A DNA stretch of 64,000 nt from Verrucomicrobiota bacterium. GTDB lineage: Bacteria > Verrucomicrobiota > Verrucomicrobiia > Limisphaerales > JACRJY01. The stretch spans positions 1 to 64,000 of the forward strand of contig JACRJY010000012.1 of assembly GCA_016235585.1 (NCBI GenBank), given 5' to 3'. Within the stretch, counting starts at the first letter, position 1. Each line of letters starts with the position of its first letter. The notes below the pieces were generated by a model that saw only the letters and a list, made by a program, of their open reading frames with translations, was not told where the DNA came from and did not search any database. Both the position numbers and the translations under genes were made by a program. Shown here piece after piece: positions 1 to 10,300 of this stretch.

Positions 1-61
1 GCGCGAGGCCCGTTGCGAGCGACACGGCGGCGGCGAGGGCCAGTTGGTGCTTCAGCTTCAT
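1..61 (-). CDS. N-terminus of a truncated CDS with signal peptide-like start (MKLKHQLALAAAVSLATGLA...)
   Basis: Minus-strand ATG at 61 overlapping the stop codon of the 61..2640 CDS; hydrophobic N-terminus; runs off the window edge. Confidence 0.55.
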   Translation of the reverse strand, partial: MKLKHQLALAAAVSLATGLA

Positions 62-2640
62 CACGGCTTGGGCGGATTCGTTTCGTGGACGGCGGGATTC
101 TGATTGGTTTCGCTGTTGATTTGCAACAGCAACCGATGCGCCTCGCGGAAGCGTGGCGCCTCTTCGAGCGCCTGGAGCGCGTGGCGTTTCGCCGAGGCGT
201 CGCCGCCAGCCTGCAACAGTTTCGCGAGGCGGAAATGCACCTCCGCCGGATCGGGCGGGTCGAGCTGCAGCACGGTGCGATACGCCGCGATGGCGGAAGG
301 CGTCTCGCGCAGCTCCTCCCTCGCGCGGGCGAGGTGTCGGTGCGGCTCGGCGAAGAGCGGATTCACGGCAAGATGCCGTTCGGCGTTCAGCACCACGGCG
401 GGCCAGTCGCGCCGCGCCGCGCCCAGCTCCGCGAGCCGCAGGAACGCGTCCGCCGCGTCGGGATCGCGCGCGGCCAGCTCGGCGAGCACCGCGCGCTCGG
501 CGTCGGCCTCGTTCAGTTCGCGGTGAATCTCCGCGAGCCGCGCGCGGGCGTTCCCCGCGCTGGTGTCGGCGGGGAAAAGCTCGACGAGCTTGTTCAATGC
601 GGCCTTCGCCTCGTCCCATTTCTTTTCCTTGATGAAGCGCGAAGCCCGCTGCCCGAGGGCGTAGTAATTCGTCGGGTTCTTCGCCGCCCACTCGGCCAGC
701 GCTTCCGGCCCGGCGGCGGCGTCCTCGCGGCGCGGCTTGTTCCACGCCAGCCCCGGCGCGAGCTGCTCGGCGCGGGCGCGGGCGAACGCCGCGAAGTCCG
801 TTTCCAGCCGGGCCATCGGTGCGGTGTGCGCGGCGATGGCGCGGTTGATCTCCGTGCCGGCGGCAAGATCGGCGAGTATTTTCTTCAGTGAATCCAAACC
901 GAACTTTTCCACGATGAACTCGACGACCAGCGAGGATTCGTAGTAGGCGAACTGCAGATGCTCGTCGCTTTTGGGCGCGAGGAAGGCGGCGCTCAATTCC
1001 CGGATGGGCGTGAGGCTTTCACCGAGGATCATCTCGCGGTAGCGCGGCGTCATCGCCTGGCCCCACGCGGGGTTCGCCTGGATTTCCTCGAAGACGGAGA
1101 TGCCCTCGCTCAACCAGCGCGGCATCTTGTTGCGCGTCATTTGCAGCGTGATGACGTGGCAGAACTCGTGCCACAGCACTGCCTGCCAGTTGACCGGGTG
1201 CGCGGCCTGTGACGCGGGACTGTTCGCCGTAATGACGTGGCCGAAGCACACGCCGAGATAGCCGATGCCGCCGGGCATCCCGAAGGTGCGGACGGCGAAA
1301 TCCTTCTGCTCCGGGAAAATCTCCACGGTCGTCGGCGTGGTGAGCTGGAAGCCGTATTTTTCCGTGAGCGTGGCGCGGGCGCGCTCCAGCAGGGCCAGCA
1401 CCTCCTGTCCGTAGATTCCCGCCTCGCGCGCGCTCATGCGGAGGATGAAGTGCTCGTTCGTCAGCGTCTGGAACTTGTCCATCGTGTCCTTGAGCGTGAC
1501 GAGGTTGTAGGCCCCCACGTCGTAGCCGTCCTCCTTGTTGACGGCCTCGGCCAGCTCCCAGCCCTCGGTCTCCTCGCCGAGCCGCAGCAAATCCTGCGCG
1601 AGCTGCGCCTTGGCCGGCGTGAAGCTTTCATCGAACCGCAGCGCCCGCCGCTGGCACGCCGCGCCCTCGGCGAAACGGTATTTCTGCGAGAGCTTGCGGC
1701 CGATGAGATGATCCACGGCGGGATTCTTCTTCCAGAATTTCAGCGCCGTGGCGCGGGCCTTGTGCTCGGCGTCGGCATCGCTTTTCAAATGCGCGAGCAC
1801 GGCGCGATACGCCCAGGCCTCGGGGTGCGCGGGATTCACGGCGTCAATGCGTGCGAGCGTCTCCGCCGCCTCGGCGTAGTCCTCGGCGTCCACCTGGTAA
1901 TCGGCCAGCAGCAGCAGGCTGGGGGCGTGATTGCTGTTCTGGTTCAGCGCGGCGTCGAGGATTTCCAGCATCTGCCCGCGGTCGCCGAGCGCGTGGGACT
2001 TGGCGAGGCCAAAAAGAAAATCAACGTCGTTGGTGAATTTTTTCAGCCCATCCTGGAACGACCGGGCGGCGAGCGCGAAGTCCTGCTTGTCCAGCGCCAG
2101 TTCGCCGGCGGCCAGGTGCACCTCGCGGCAGGCCGGGTCGGTCTTTTTCGCGGGGTCATAGACTTTTTCCAGCACGAGCTTGGGGTCGGCGCCGAGTAGC
2201 AGGGCCGCGCGCCCGATGATGATCCGGTTCGTCGCGTCGCGGAAGGCCCAGGTGCGCGAACTGGCGAGCTGGTTGATCTCGGCGAGCATGTCCTTCGCGC
2301 GATCCTCCTCGCCGTTGGCGAGGAACACATCGCGCCCCAGCAGCCGGAGCTGGATGCTGCTGTTCATCGGGTAGCGCTCCAGCGCGTTGGTGAGCGCGGC
2401 GAAGGCGTTGGTGTATTGGCCGGTGGCGAGCTGCGCGCGCAGGAGCAGGAGATGCCAGCCCTCGTCCGCGTCGTCGGACTTCACGGCCCGGGTGGCGAGG
2501 CGCAGGCAGTCCTGATACTGGCCGGTGCGGAATTTTTTATCGGCCTCCGCCAAATCCGCCGCGCGTGCGAGGCCCGCCAACGCCAGCGACGCAGCCACGG
2601 CGGCCAAGAATGGCCGGAGGCTCTGGGCGAGTGCGCGCAT
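61..2640 (-). CDS. TPR-repeat protein with HExxH metallopeptidase (peptidase MA-like) domain, secreted
   Basis: ORF with signal peptide (MRALAQSLRPFLAAVAASLALAGLARA), TPR-like repeats, and LWHEFCHVITLQMTRNKMPRWLSEGISVFEE (HExxH...E). Confidence 0.8.
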   Translation of the reverse strand: MRALAQSLRPFLAAVAASLALAGLARAADLAEADKKFRTGQYQDCLRLATRAVKSDDADEGWHLLLLRAQLATGQYTNAFAALTNALERYPMNSSIQLRLLGRDVFLANGEEDRAKDMLAEINQLASSRTWAFRDATNRIIIGRAALLLGADPKLVLEKVYDPAKKTDPACREVHLAAGELALDKQDFALAARSFQDGLKKFTNDVDFLFGLAKSHALGDRGQMLEILDAALNQNSNHAPSLLLLADYQVDAEDYAEAAETLARIDAVNPAHPEAWAYRAVLAHLKSDADAEHKARATALKFWKKNPAVDHLIGRKLSQKYRFAEGAACQRRALRFDESFTPAKAQLAQDLLRLGEETEGWELAEAVNKEDGYDVGAYNLVTLKDTMDKFQTLTNEHFILRMSAREAGIYGQEVLALLERARATLTEKYGFQLTTPTTVEIFPEQKDFAVRTFGMPGGIGYLGVCFGHVITANSPASQAAHPVNWQAVLWHEFCHVITLQMTRNKMPRWLSEGISVFEEIQANPAWGQAMTPRYREMILGESLTPIRELSAAFLAPKSDEHLQFAYYESSLVVEFIVEKFGLDSLKKILADLAAGTEINRAIAAHTAPMARLETDFAAFARARAEQLAPGLAWNKPRREDAAAGPEALAEWAAKNPTNYYALGQRASRFIKEKKWDEAKAALNKLVELFPADTSAGNARARLAEIHRELNEADAERAVLAELAARDPDAADAFLRLAELGAARRDWPAVVLNAERHLAVNPLFAEPHRHLARAREELRETPSAIAAYRTVLQLDPPDPAEVHFRLAKLLQAGGDASAKRHALQALEEAPRFREAHRLLLQINSETNQNPAVHETNPPKP

Positions 2641-2807
2641 AGTTCTGTTGTCCGACGGAAACGCCCGCGAAAGATTCGAGGCCATTGTCCCGCGATGGAA
2701 TGCTGGCGGGAAGATACGGCGCGCGCGGCGGAAGGCAACTTCATAGAAAACTGCGCCCGCGATTTTCATTTTCATTTCCCCGGCGGCTGGCCTATAAACT
2801 GGCGCTT

Positions 2808-3116
2808 GTGACACCGGACACCTTTGCCAGAGAAATTGCCGAGGCGCTCAAGGCCTACGACAAATACATCGTGTGCGTGGACAAGACGCCGGAAGACTGC
2901 CAGACGTCGCTAGTCTCGCTGGTGGACAAGGCCATCAAGGCCTACCACACGCGCGCGCCCGGCCTGCGCCATGGCATCGCGCTGGACAAGCAGGTCACGA
3001 TCATCTTGAGCCAGTCCGACGGCGAGGTGCCGCTGTGCGCGATTTACTTCAACCTCTCCTCGCCCTATCACCGCCGCCAGGAAACCCGCAAGGCCAAAGT
3101 GGAACAGGAAGGGTGA
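2808..3116 (+). CDS. Conserved hypothetical protein, about 102 aa
   Basis: GTG start (VTPDTFAREIAEALKAYDKYIVCVDKTPEDCQTS...), divergent from the 61..2640 gene. Confidence 0.6.
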   Translation: MTPDTFAREIAEALKAYDKYIVCVDKTPEDCQTSLVSLVDKAIKAYHTRAPGLRHGIALDKQVTIILSQSDGEVPLCAIYFNLSSPYHRRQETRKAKVEQEG

Positions 3117-3249
3117 AGCGCCGCCGCCCCATTGAGCGCGGAGGCCATGGGGTGGAAATTCATCGCCGCGTTCCCCGGCGCCGCCCGCCGCTGCCGGGCA
3201 TTGCAATGCCCCCGGGCCGGGTGCTACAACTCGCCGAATTTCGCATGGC

Positions 3250-4671
3250 ATGAGTTTCATCTCGTGGAGCTTTGTGGTCCTGTTCGCGCTGGTGTTCGCG
3301 GCCCGGCTGGCCTTCAGCCGGCGGAACACCGGCGCGCCCTATCTTTTGATCCTGCTTGCGGCGAGCGTGGTTTTCTACGGCTGGCACGTGCCGTGGTATC
3401 TGCTGCTGCTCGTGTTCAGCTCGGCGGTGGATTACTTCGCGGCGCTGTGGATTGACCGCAGCCCGGCGGGCTCCGCGCGGCGGAAATGGCTGATCGCCGC
3501 CTGCGTGAGCGCCAACCTCGGCCTGCTGGCGGTGTTCAAGTATTGGAACTTCGGGCTGTCCACGCTCGAATCATTGCTCGAAATGGCCGGCGTGCCGGCG
3601 AAGCTGCCGCACTCGAACCTGATCCTGCCGATGGGCTTGAGTTTTTACACGTTCGTGGCGATGGGCTACGCGGTGGACGTGTATCGGGGGAAAATTCCAC
3701 CGGAGCGCAGCTTCTGGAAGCTGTTTCTGTTCATCAGTTTTTTCCCGCACCTGATGGCCGGGCCGGTCATCCGGGCGAAGGACTTCCTGCACCAGCTCTA
3801 CCGGAAGCGGCGGGTGTGCGCGCCGGTGTTTTACGAGGGGATGTGGCTGATCATCCAGGGCGCGTTCCTGAAGCTGGTCTGCGCGAACAACCTGGCGAAC
3901 ACGGTGGACCGCCTGTGGAACGCGCAAACCATCGCGCAGGCCGGCTCGGCGGATCTGGCGGCGATGGCGCTGATGTATTCGGGGCAGATTTTCTGCGACT
4001 TCGCCGGCTACTCGAACATGGCGCGCGGCATGGCCTACCTGCTCGGCTTCCGCTTCCCGGTCAACTTCAACAATCCCTACATCGCCGCGTCGTTCAGCAA
4101 TTTCTGGCAGCGCTGGCACATCACGCTGTCCACCTGGCTGCGGGATTATTTCTACATTTCGCTGGGCGGCAACCGGATTTCCCCGCGGCGCACCTACATC
4201 AACCTCATCGTGGTGATGGTGCTGGGCGGCCTGTGGCACGGCGCGGCGGCGACGTATGTGGTGTGGGGGGCCATCCACGGCGCGGCGCTGGCCGGGGAGC
4301 GGCTGCTGGGACTCGGCCAGACCGGTGAACAATCACGGGGCCGGGCGGCGAAACTGGCGTGGCTCGTCGTGGTGCAGGTGGTCGTGCTGGTGGCCTGGGT
4401 TTTTTTCCGCAGCCCGGGTTTGCATGAGGCCGTGAATTTCCTGAAAAGAATCCTGCACTGGGAAGGAAGTTTCCTGCCCTCGCCCGCGCTGCTGCAAATG
4501 ATGGTGTTCCTCGTGCCGCCGGCCATCATGCACCTGCGCGGGGCGCTGGTGGAGCGCGGCCTCGTGCCGCCGATGGGCCGCTTCGAGCAGGCGGCGCTCG
4601 CGGGCGCGCTGCTGTTCCTGACAATGATCGGCTACGGAATCAACAATGCCTTCATCTACTTCCAGTTTTAG
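3250..4671 (+). CDS. MBOAT family O-acyltransferase (AlgI-like)
   Basis: Multi-TM protein with FWQRWHITLSTWLRDYFYISLGGNR and GLWHGAAATYVVWGAIHG, characteristic MBOAT/AlgI motifs. Confidence 0.93.
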   Translation: MSFISWSFVVLFALVFAARLAFSRRNTGAPYLLILLAASVVFYGWHVPWYLLLLVFSSAVDYFAALWIDRSPAGSARRKWLIAACVSANLGLLAVFKYWNFGLSTLESLLEMAGVPAKLPHSNLILPMGLSFYTFVAMGYAVDVYRGKIPPERSFWKLFLFISFFPHLMAGPVIRAKDFLHQLYRKRRVCAPVFYEGMWLIIQGAFLKLVCANNLANTVDRLWNAQTIAQAGSADLAAMALMYSGQIFCDFAGYSNMARGMAYLLGFRFPVNFNNPYIAASFSNFWQRWHITLSTWLRDYFYISLGGNRISPRRTYINLIVVMVLGGLWHGAAATYVVWGAIHGAALAGERLLGLGQTGEQSRGRAAKLAWLVVVQVVVLVAWVFFRSPGLHEAVNFLKRILHWEGSFLPSPALLQMMVFLVPPAIMHLRGALVERGLVPPMGRFEQAALAGALLFLTMIGYGINNAFIYFQF

Positions 4672-5662
4672 CCCGGGCCGGAAGCGTGCGCGCCACCGGC
4701 GGCTGTTCGCGGTGTTCGCCGCCAGCTTCGGCGTGCTGGCCGTCGTCAGCGCCGCCGTCTGGGCGCGGACGCCGGACGCGCTCAAGCGCCAGCGGATGCC
4801 CGTGCTGGAAGCGCCCCCGGCGGACAAGGGCGAGCGCTATCTCTCCTCCTTTCGCGGCGTGAGCGTGGGGCACTACCTGCATTTCTCCGGCATTGATTCG
4901 GAAATGATCCGCCACTTGCGCGAGGCCGACGTGCTGATCATCGGCAATTCCCGCGTGCAGTTCGGCTTTCCCCAGAGCGTCATGAAGCCGTTCTTCGCGC
5001 GGCACGGCCTGAAATACTACGCGCTCGGCTTCCCCTACAGCGAGACGATCACGTTCCCCTGGCGGCTCCTCCAGAAATACGACCTGCACCCGCGCTGGGT
5101 CGTGGTGAACGAGGACATCATCTTCTTCAACCAGCCGAGCGACTACGCGGCGGAGGTGATGCGCTCCCATCCGTTCAACGCCTGGCAGAACCACTTTGAA
5201 ACCGACGCGACGTATGCGGCCATCCGCGCCCTGCACCGGGTGCTACCCCACTTGAAAGTCCTGCGCGCCAACGTGGCCGATCCGGTTCCCTTCCGCTCGC
5301 GCGAGGATGGCACGGTGCTCTTCATCGGCACGCCGGCCAAACCGGTTCTCATCCGCAACTTTCCGCAGCACCACCACTCCGTCTATGACGAGGAAGTGCG
5401 GACGGCCGCGGCCTTCAAGGCCGAAGTGGAGCGGCGCGGCGGCCAACTGGTCTTCACCTACGTCCCCAAGGTCAACCCCCTGCGCCCCCACGCGGTGGAA
5501 CTGGCCGCGCGGTTGAACGTCCCGCTCGTCTCGCCCGTGCTCGAGGGCCTGGAGAGTTTCGACACTTCGCATCTCACCGCCGGCAGCGCCGTGCGGTTTG
5601 CAACCGCGTTTGTGCAGGAGTTTGAAAAGGTTCTCGCCACCGCCGGCCCGCGCCCCAAGTAG
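4646..5662 (+). CDS. Membrane-anchored SGNH/AlgJ-AlgX-like protein, partner of MBOAT
   Basis: N-terminal TM, LIIGNSRVQFGFPQSVMKPFF; overlaps the MBOAT CDS by 26 nt. Confidence 0.65.
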   Translation: MPSSTSSFSPGRKRARHRRLFAVFAASFGVLAVVSAAVWARTPDALKRQRMPVLEAPPADKGERYLSSFRGVSVGHYLHFSGIDSEMIRHLREADVLIIGNSRVQFGFPQSVMKPFFARHGLKYYALGFPYSETITFPWRLLQKYDLHPRWVVVNEDIIFFNQPSDYAAEVMRSHPFNAWQNHFETDATYAAIRALHRVLPHLKVLRANVADPVPFRSREDGTVLFIGTPAKPVLIRNFPQHHHSVYDEEVRTAAAFKAEVERRGGQLVFTYVPKVNPLRPHAVELAARLNVPLVSPVLEGLESFDTSHLTAGSAVRFATAFVQEFEKVLATAGPRPK

Positions 5663-5670
5663 CCACCGCC

Positions 5671-6501
5671 ATGCGCCTGCTCAAACAAACTCTCAAGCGG
5701 CTGTTTTCCGGGACGGCCCAGCTTTTATTGAAACTGCCGGGCGCGGGATCGTTTGTGGACCGCCTTGCCTACGAGCGCCGCCGCCATCTGCGCCGCCAGT
5801 GCGAGCGCAGGCTGCGCGAACGCGGGCTTTACGGCGATGAAGTCATCTTCGGCCCGTTCCAGGGCTTGAAATACACTTCGGAATGGGCGTCCAGCCGGTT
5901 TGAGAAAATGCTCGGCGCTTACGAAGCCGAGCTGCACCCCGCCGTCGAGCGCGTCTGCCGGACGCCCTACGCGGACGTGATCGTCGTCGGCAGCGCGGAG
6001 GGATATTACGTCACCGGGCTGGCCCGGCGCATGGCGGGCACGACCGTTCACGCGTATGACATCAACCCCGCCGTGCTCGCGCAATGCCGCCGCAACGCCG
6101 AACTCAACGGCGTGCTGGCGCGCGTGAAATTCGGCGCGGCGTGCGATTGCCAGACGCTGCAGACCCTGCCGCTCGCCGGGCGCACGTTCCTTCTGTGCGA
6201 CTGCGAAGGCTACGAAATGGAACTGCTCGACCCGGCCAAGGCCCCGCGCCTGGCGGAGATGGACATCCTCGTCGAGATTCACGACTTCATCAACCCGGCC
6301 ATCTCGCGGACGCTGCGCGAACGGTTCGCGGCCACCCACGAAATCGAAGTCATCTCCTCGCGCGGGCTGGACTACGAAAACTATCCCGCGCTGCGCCAGC
6401 TCAACTTCAACGAAATCTACGCGATGGTGGGCGAGGAGCGCTACGGCCTCATGGACTGGTTTTTCCTCCGCGCCAAATCCGGCCCGCCCCGCGCCGCATG
6501 A
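5671..6501 (+). CDS. Methyltransferase-like protein
   Basis: DVIVVGSAEGYYVTGLARRMAGTTVHAYDINPAVLAQCRRNAELNGV, Rossmann-like SAM-binding region. Confidence 0.6.
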   Translation: MRLLKQTLKRLFSGTAQLLLKLPGAGSFVDRLAYERRRHLRRQCERRLRERGLYGDEVIFGPFQGLKYTSEWASSRFEKMLGAYEAELHPAVERVCRTPYADVIVVGSAEGYYVTGLARRMAGTTVHAYDINPAVLAQCRRNAELNGVLARVKFGAACDCQTLQTLPLAGRTFLLCDCEGYEMELLDPAKAPRLAEMDILVEIHDFINPAISRTLRERFAATHEIEVISSRGLDYENYPALRQLNFNEIYAMVGEERYGLMDWFFLRAKSGPPRAA

Positions 6502-7793
6502 TCCGCTGGCTGCACCGCTCCCGCGTGGAAGCCCGCGACCGGCTCCGCAATGCCGCCGCCTTGCAGCGGCTGGCGGGCTTCCTCCGCCTGGGCAAAGCCC
6601 GCCTCGCGCCCTCGCTGCCCGCGCGTTTGAATCTGCTCGCCGATTCGTATCGCCTCCTGCTCGCCACGGGCCGGCCCGATGCGGCGGAAAAAAAACTGCG
6701 GCCCTTCGTCGAGGATCCGCCGCGCGCCGCCGTCTGGCGCGACGAGCGCATCGGCTGGGCGCGGTTCGGGCGGCCGTTCGAGCCGGGCGTGCTGACCAAA
6801 AGCATCGTCCTCAAACCCTGCCTCGGCCCGCGCGAGAAGGGCGTGCTGCTGCTCTCCTTTGAATACAACCTGCCGCCGCTCCTGACCGCGCCGCGCGTGA
6901 AAGAGCTGCTGCGCGACTACACGATCATCTGCGCCACCTCGTGGTCGCCCACGCAGTTCCAGGCCGTCTGGGCCGCCGCGCACCTGCCGGACGCGGACGT
7001 TTTTTTCATGCTGTCGAACGCGCGCGACGCCGAGTGGTGGGGCCGCCTGAACAGCGGGACTTTCACCATGCCGCTGTTCATCAGCAGTTGGATCAGTCCC
7101 GCCGACTACCAGCCGCGCCCGAAGGACGAGCGCGCGATTGACATCCTCATGGTCGCCAACTGGGCGCCGTTCAAACGCCACTGGGTTCTTTTCAAGGCGC
7201 TGTGCCAGATGCGCCGAAAACTGCGCGTGGTGCTCGTCGGCCAGCCCGAGGCCGGGCGCACGCCGGAGCACGTCATGGCCGAGGCGGAGGCGTTCGGCGT
7301 GCGCGAACAAATCGAGTTCCGCAGCCGCCTGCCGATCGGCGAAGTCACCGCGCTGCAATGCGCGAGCAAAGTCTCGCTCGTCCTCTCGCGCCGCGAAGGC
7401 TCGTGCGTCGTCGTGACCGAATCCCTGTTCGCCGACACGCCGGTGGGCCTGCTGCGCGGCACGCACATGGGCTCGGCGTCCTATATCAACCCGCAGACCG
7501 GCGTGTTTCTTGATGAGGCGAATCTCGCGGCGGAACTCGGCGCGTTCTTGGATCGGCACGAACAGTTCGCCCCGCGCCCGTGGGCGGTGGAAAATATCAG
7601 TGGCCCCGTCTCCACCCGGCGCAGGAACGACGTGCTCCGCACGCACGCGCTCCAGCGCGGGCAGGAGTGGACGCGCGACATCTGCCCGCTGGGCATCCGC
7701 CCCAACCCGCGCCACGTGAACCCGGACGACGAAAAACGGATGTTGCCTGTGCAGGCGGGGATGGGCGAAAAATACGGCATCCGTTTCGCGTGA
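6498..7793 (+). CDS. Glycosyltransferase (GT4-like)
   Basis: ATGA overlap with previous CDS; IDILMVANWAPFKRHWVLFKAL...VVLVGQPEAG...VSLVLSRREGSCVVVTESLFADTPV. Confidence 0.75.
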   Translation: MIRWLHRSRVEARDRLRNAAALQRLAGFLRLGKARLAPSLPARLNLLADSYRLLLATGRPDAAEKKLRPFVEDPPRAAVWRDERIGWARFGRPFEPGVLTKSIVLKPCLGPREKGVLLLSFEYNLPPLLTAPRVKELLRDYTIICATSWSPTQFQAVWAAAHLPDADVFFMLSNARDAEWWGRLNSGTFTMPLFISSWISPADYQPRPKDERAIDILMVANWAPFKRHWVLFKALCQMRRKLRVVLVGQPEAGRTPEHVMAEAEAFGVREQIEFRSRLPIGEVTALQCASKVSLVLSRREGSCVVVTESLFADTPVGLLRGTHMGSASYINPQTGVFLDEANLAAELGAFLDRHEQFAPRPWAVENISGPVSTRRRNDVLRTHALQRGQEWTRDICPLGIRPNPRHVNPDDEKRMLPVQAGMGEKYGIRFA

Positions 7794-7815
7794 GCGCCCG
7801 CGCGGGCGCAATGAC

Positions 7816-8607
7816 ATGAGCGATCACACAACCCAGAACGTGCCGCAGGAGCTGGCCTACCAGGCCCGCCAGGCCGACGCCCTCGGCGCGGTGCAGCCCA
7901 CGCCCGAGGCCACGCTCCGTCGTTATCGCGACCACACGGGCTGGCGCATCCACAACAAGGATTTCCTCTTCCACTGCGTCAAAAAATACGCCCCGAAGCG
8001 CGTCTGCGACTTCGGCTGCGGCGCGGGGGAGACCAGCACCGAGCTGGCGTGGATTGGTTACCAGGTGACCGGGTTCGACCTCTCGCCTGAATTGATCGAG
8101 CTGGCGAAGCGCCGTGCGCTACTGGACAAGGTGGTGGATCGCGTGCAGTTCCTCGTCGCCGACGCCGCGCAGTTGCAGCTCAACGCCGCGAACTTCGACC
8201 TCGTGCTCGTCCAGGGCGTGCTGCACCACATCCCGATCCGCGAGGGGCTGGACACGCTGCACGCGCTGCTTGCGCCCGGCGGCGTGGCGGTCATCCAGGA
8301 ACCGATCATCTTTTCGACTGCGCTGCGCCGCCTGCGCGACCTCACGCCCGTGCCCAAAGACATCAGCCCGAACGAGCGCCAGCTGGAGCCGGCGGACATC
8401 GCGCTGGTCGCGGAAAAATTTGAAATCGTGGAACGGCGCTACTTCAACCTGCTCACGCGCCTGCAACGGCTGGTGCCCGGCTGCTTCCCGAAGGTGCGCG
8501 GCGCGTTCCGCACCGGTCTGGCGTGGCTCGACGGCGCGCTGCTCACGTGCGTGCCGCCGCTGCGGCGCTTCGCCGGCGCGCTCGTGCTGGTCGCCCGCAA
8601 ACGCTGA
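7816..8607 (+). CDS. Class I SAM-dependent methyltransferase
   Basis: RVCDFGCGAGETSTELAWIGYQVTGFDLSPELIELAKRR motif I; VLVQGVLHHI. Confidence 0.85.
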   Translation: MSDHTTQNVPQELAYQARQADALGAVQPTPEATLRRYRDHTGWRIHNKDFLFHCVKKYAPKRVCDFGCGAGETSTELAWIGYQVTGFDLSPELIELAKRRALLDKVVDRVQFLVADAAQLQLNAANFDLVLVQGVLHHIPIREGLDTLHALLAPGGVAVIQEPIIFSTALRRLRDLTPVPKDISPNERQLEPADIALVAEKFEIVERRYFNLLTRLQRLVPGCFPKVRGAFRTGLAWLDGALLTCVPPLRRFAGALVLVARKR

Positions 8608-8628
8608 CGCCCGCGCTCCGACCACCTG

Positions 8629-10296
8629 ATGCATCCCGCGCTGCTCGCTCCGTTCCGGCTTCTTCGCGAAGCGCGCAGTGTCCTGCGCCTCCCGCACGCC
8701 GTGCCGGACACCCGCGCGCTGTTCCGCTGCTGGCTCGCGCTGCGGCTGGCCGCCGGGCGTGGTGACTCGCAGCCGTTTTCCGCACGGCTCGGCCCGCTCA
8801 CGCTGCACGCCCATTCATGGATGGAGATGGATTTCCTGTTCAACGAGGTTTTTCTTGGCCGCGAATACTTCGTGGCACTGCCCGGCCCCGCGCCGCGCCT
8901 CATTGACTGCGGTGCGAACATCGGCTTCGCCACGCTCTACTTCAAGCTGCGCCATCCGTCGGCGCGCGTCACCTGCTTTGAGCCGAATCCCAGTTGCTTC
9001 GCGCTGCTCGAAAAAAACGTGCGCGGCAACGATCTGGCGGACGTGGAGCTGATTCAGGCCGCGTGCGGACGCGAAAACGGCGCGGCGAAATTTTACATGA
9101 GCACGGGCTTTTCCCCGATGAGCAGCCTCGACGAACGCCGCGCCCGCGACGGCGCCGCCTGCGACGTCCGCGTGGTCCGGCTCTCCGACTCCGTTGACGG
9201 CGAGGTGGACCTGCTCAAGCTCGACGTGGAGGGCGCGGAGTGGGGCGTGATCGAGGACTTGATCGCCTCGGGAAAAATGGCCCGCGTCCGCCGGATGATC
9301 ATCGAGTATCACCACCGCTGCGGCGCGAAAAATTCCGAGGCCGGGCGTTTCCTGCAACTGCTGGAGGACGCGGGCTTCACTTATTCCGTGGGCGCGTTTG
9401 TCACCCCGGTGCGGAAATACGCCGGCACATTTCAGGACGTGATGATCTACGCGGCGCGGCGCGGCACCGGCGGCGCTGCCGAACCGGGCGGCACCGCGCC
9501 CGGCCTTGAACTGGTCAACGAGCAATTGCAGACGGACAAGCCGCTGCGGCCCGCCTCGTGGGCGCGGCCCTGGCGTCGGCTGCGCGACACCCGCCGCATC
9601 CTGCGCCTGCCGGACGCGAAGCCCGGCGCGCGCGCGCTGCTCGAAGCCTGGCGCGAAATTGGAAGCGCAAAACTCGTCGCGCCCGGCGAACCGGCTCGCT
9701 GTCGCCTTGCCAGCCACACGCTTTTCGCGCGCGACACGGAGGAGCTTTGGCGCTGTTTCGACGATGTTTTTTTTGGCCGCCACTGGGATGCCAAACTGCC
9801 CGGCGACGCCGCGCTCGTGGTGGATTTCGGCGCGGGCATCGGTTTTTCGACGCTCTATCTGGCGCTCGCCCATCCGGCGGCGCGGGTGCTGGCGTTTGAA
9901 TCCGATCCCGCCGCCGCCGCGCTGCTGAACCGGAACGTCCGCGAAAACCGGCTGCAAAATGTCACGGTTGTTTCCCCGGGCAGTGGATCGCCTTCAGAAT
10001 GGCTGGCCGGCCAGTTGAGCGAGCCGGTGGATTTTCTAAAGCTGGACGCGGGCGAAGCCGCGCTGCCGGTTTTGGTGGCGTTGCAGTCCACGGGCAAACT
10101 CGCGCTGGTGAAGCGGCTGGCCGTGCGCGGTTTTCACCGGCGCGCCGCCTCCGAAAACGGCTTGGGGCGTCTGCTGCGTCTGCTCGAAGCGGCGGGCTTC
10201 ACGTATGACCTGCTGGGGCACGTCCCGCGAGAGTCGCAATTTTCCACGGAGGGCCAGGCGTTCATGGTCTTCGCGAGCCGGCTGGCGGAAGGATGA
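8629..10296 (+). CDS. Tandem-duplicated FkbM-type methyltransferase (two units)
   Basis: LIDCGANIGFATLYFKLRHPSARVTCFEPNP / LLKLDVEGAEWGVIEDL and a second copy LVVDFGAGIGFSTLYLALAHPAARVLAFESDP / FLKLDAGEAALPVLVAL. Confidence 0.85.
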   Translation: MHPALLAPFRLLREARSVLRLPHAVPDTRALFRCWLALRLAAGRGDSQPFSARLGPLTLHAHSWMEMDFLFNEVFLGREYFVALPGPAPRLIDCGANIGFATLYFKLRHPSARVTCFEPNPSCFALLEKNVRGNDLADVELIQAACGRENGAAKFYMSTGFSPMSSLDERRARDGAACDVRVVRLSDSVDGEVDLLKLDVEGAEWGVIEDLIASGKMARVRRMIIEYHHRCGAKNSEAGRFLQLLEDAGFTYSVGAFVTPVRKYAGTFQDVMIYAARRGTGGAAEPGGTAPGLELVNEQLQTDKPLRPASWARPWRRLRDTRRILRLPDAKPGARALLEAWREIGSAKLVAPGEPARCRLASHTLFARDTEELWRCFDDVFFGRHWDAKLPGDAALVVDFGAGIGFSTLYLALAHPAARVLAFESDPAAAALLNRNVRENRLQNVTVVSPGSGSPSEWLAGQLSEPVDFLKLDAGEAALPVLVALQSTGKLALVKRLAVRGFHRRAASENGLGRLLRLLEAAGFTYDLLGHVPRESQFSTEGQAFMVFASRLAEG

Positions 10297-10300
10297 AATC

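Noticed and set aside
4646-4671. Possible programmed frameshift where the SGNH CDS overlaps the MBOAT CDS by 26 nt
   Set aside because: Both CDSs have their own ATG and are complete proteins; ordinary translational overlap is sufficient
6441-7817. 458-aa minus-strand ORF opposite the glycosyltransferase
   Set aside because: Shadow ORF; the plus strand shows recognisable GT sequence and operon coupling
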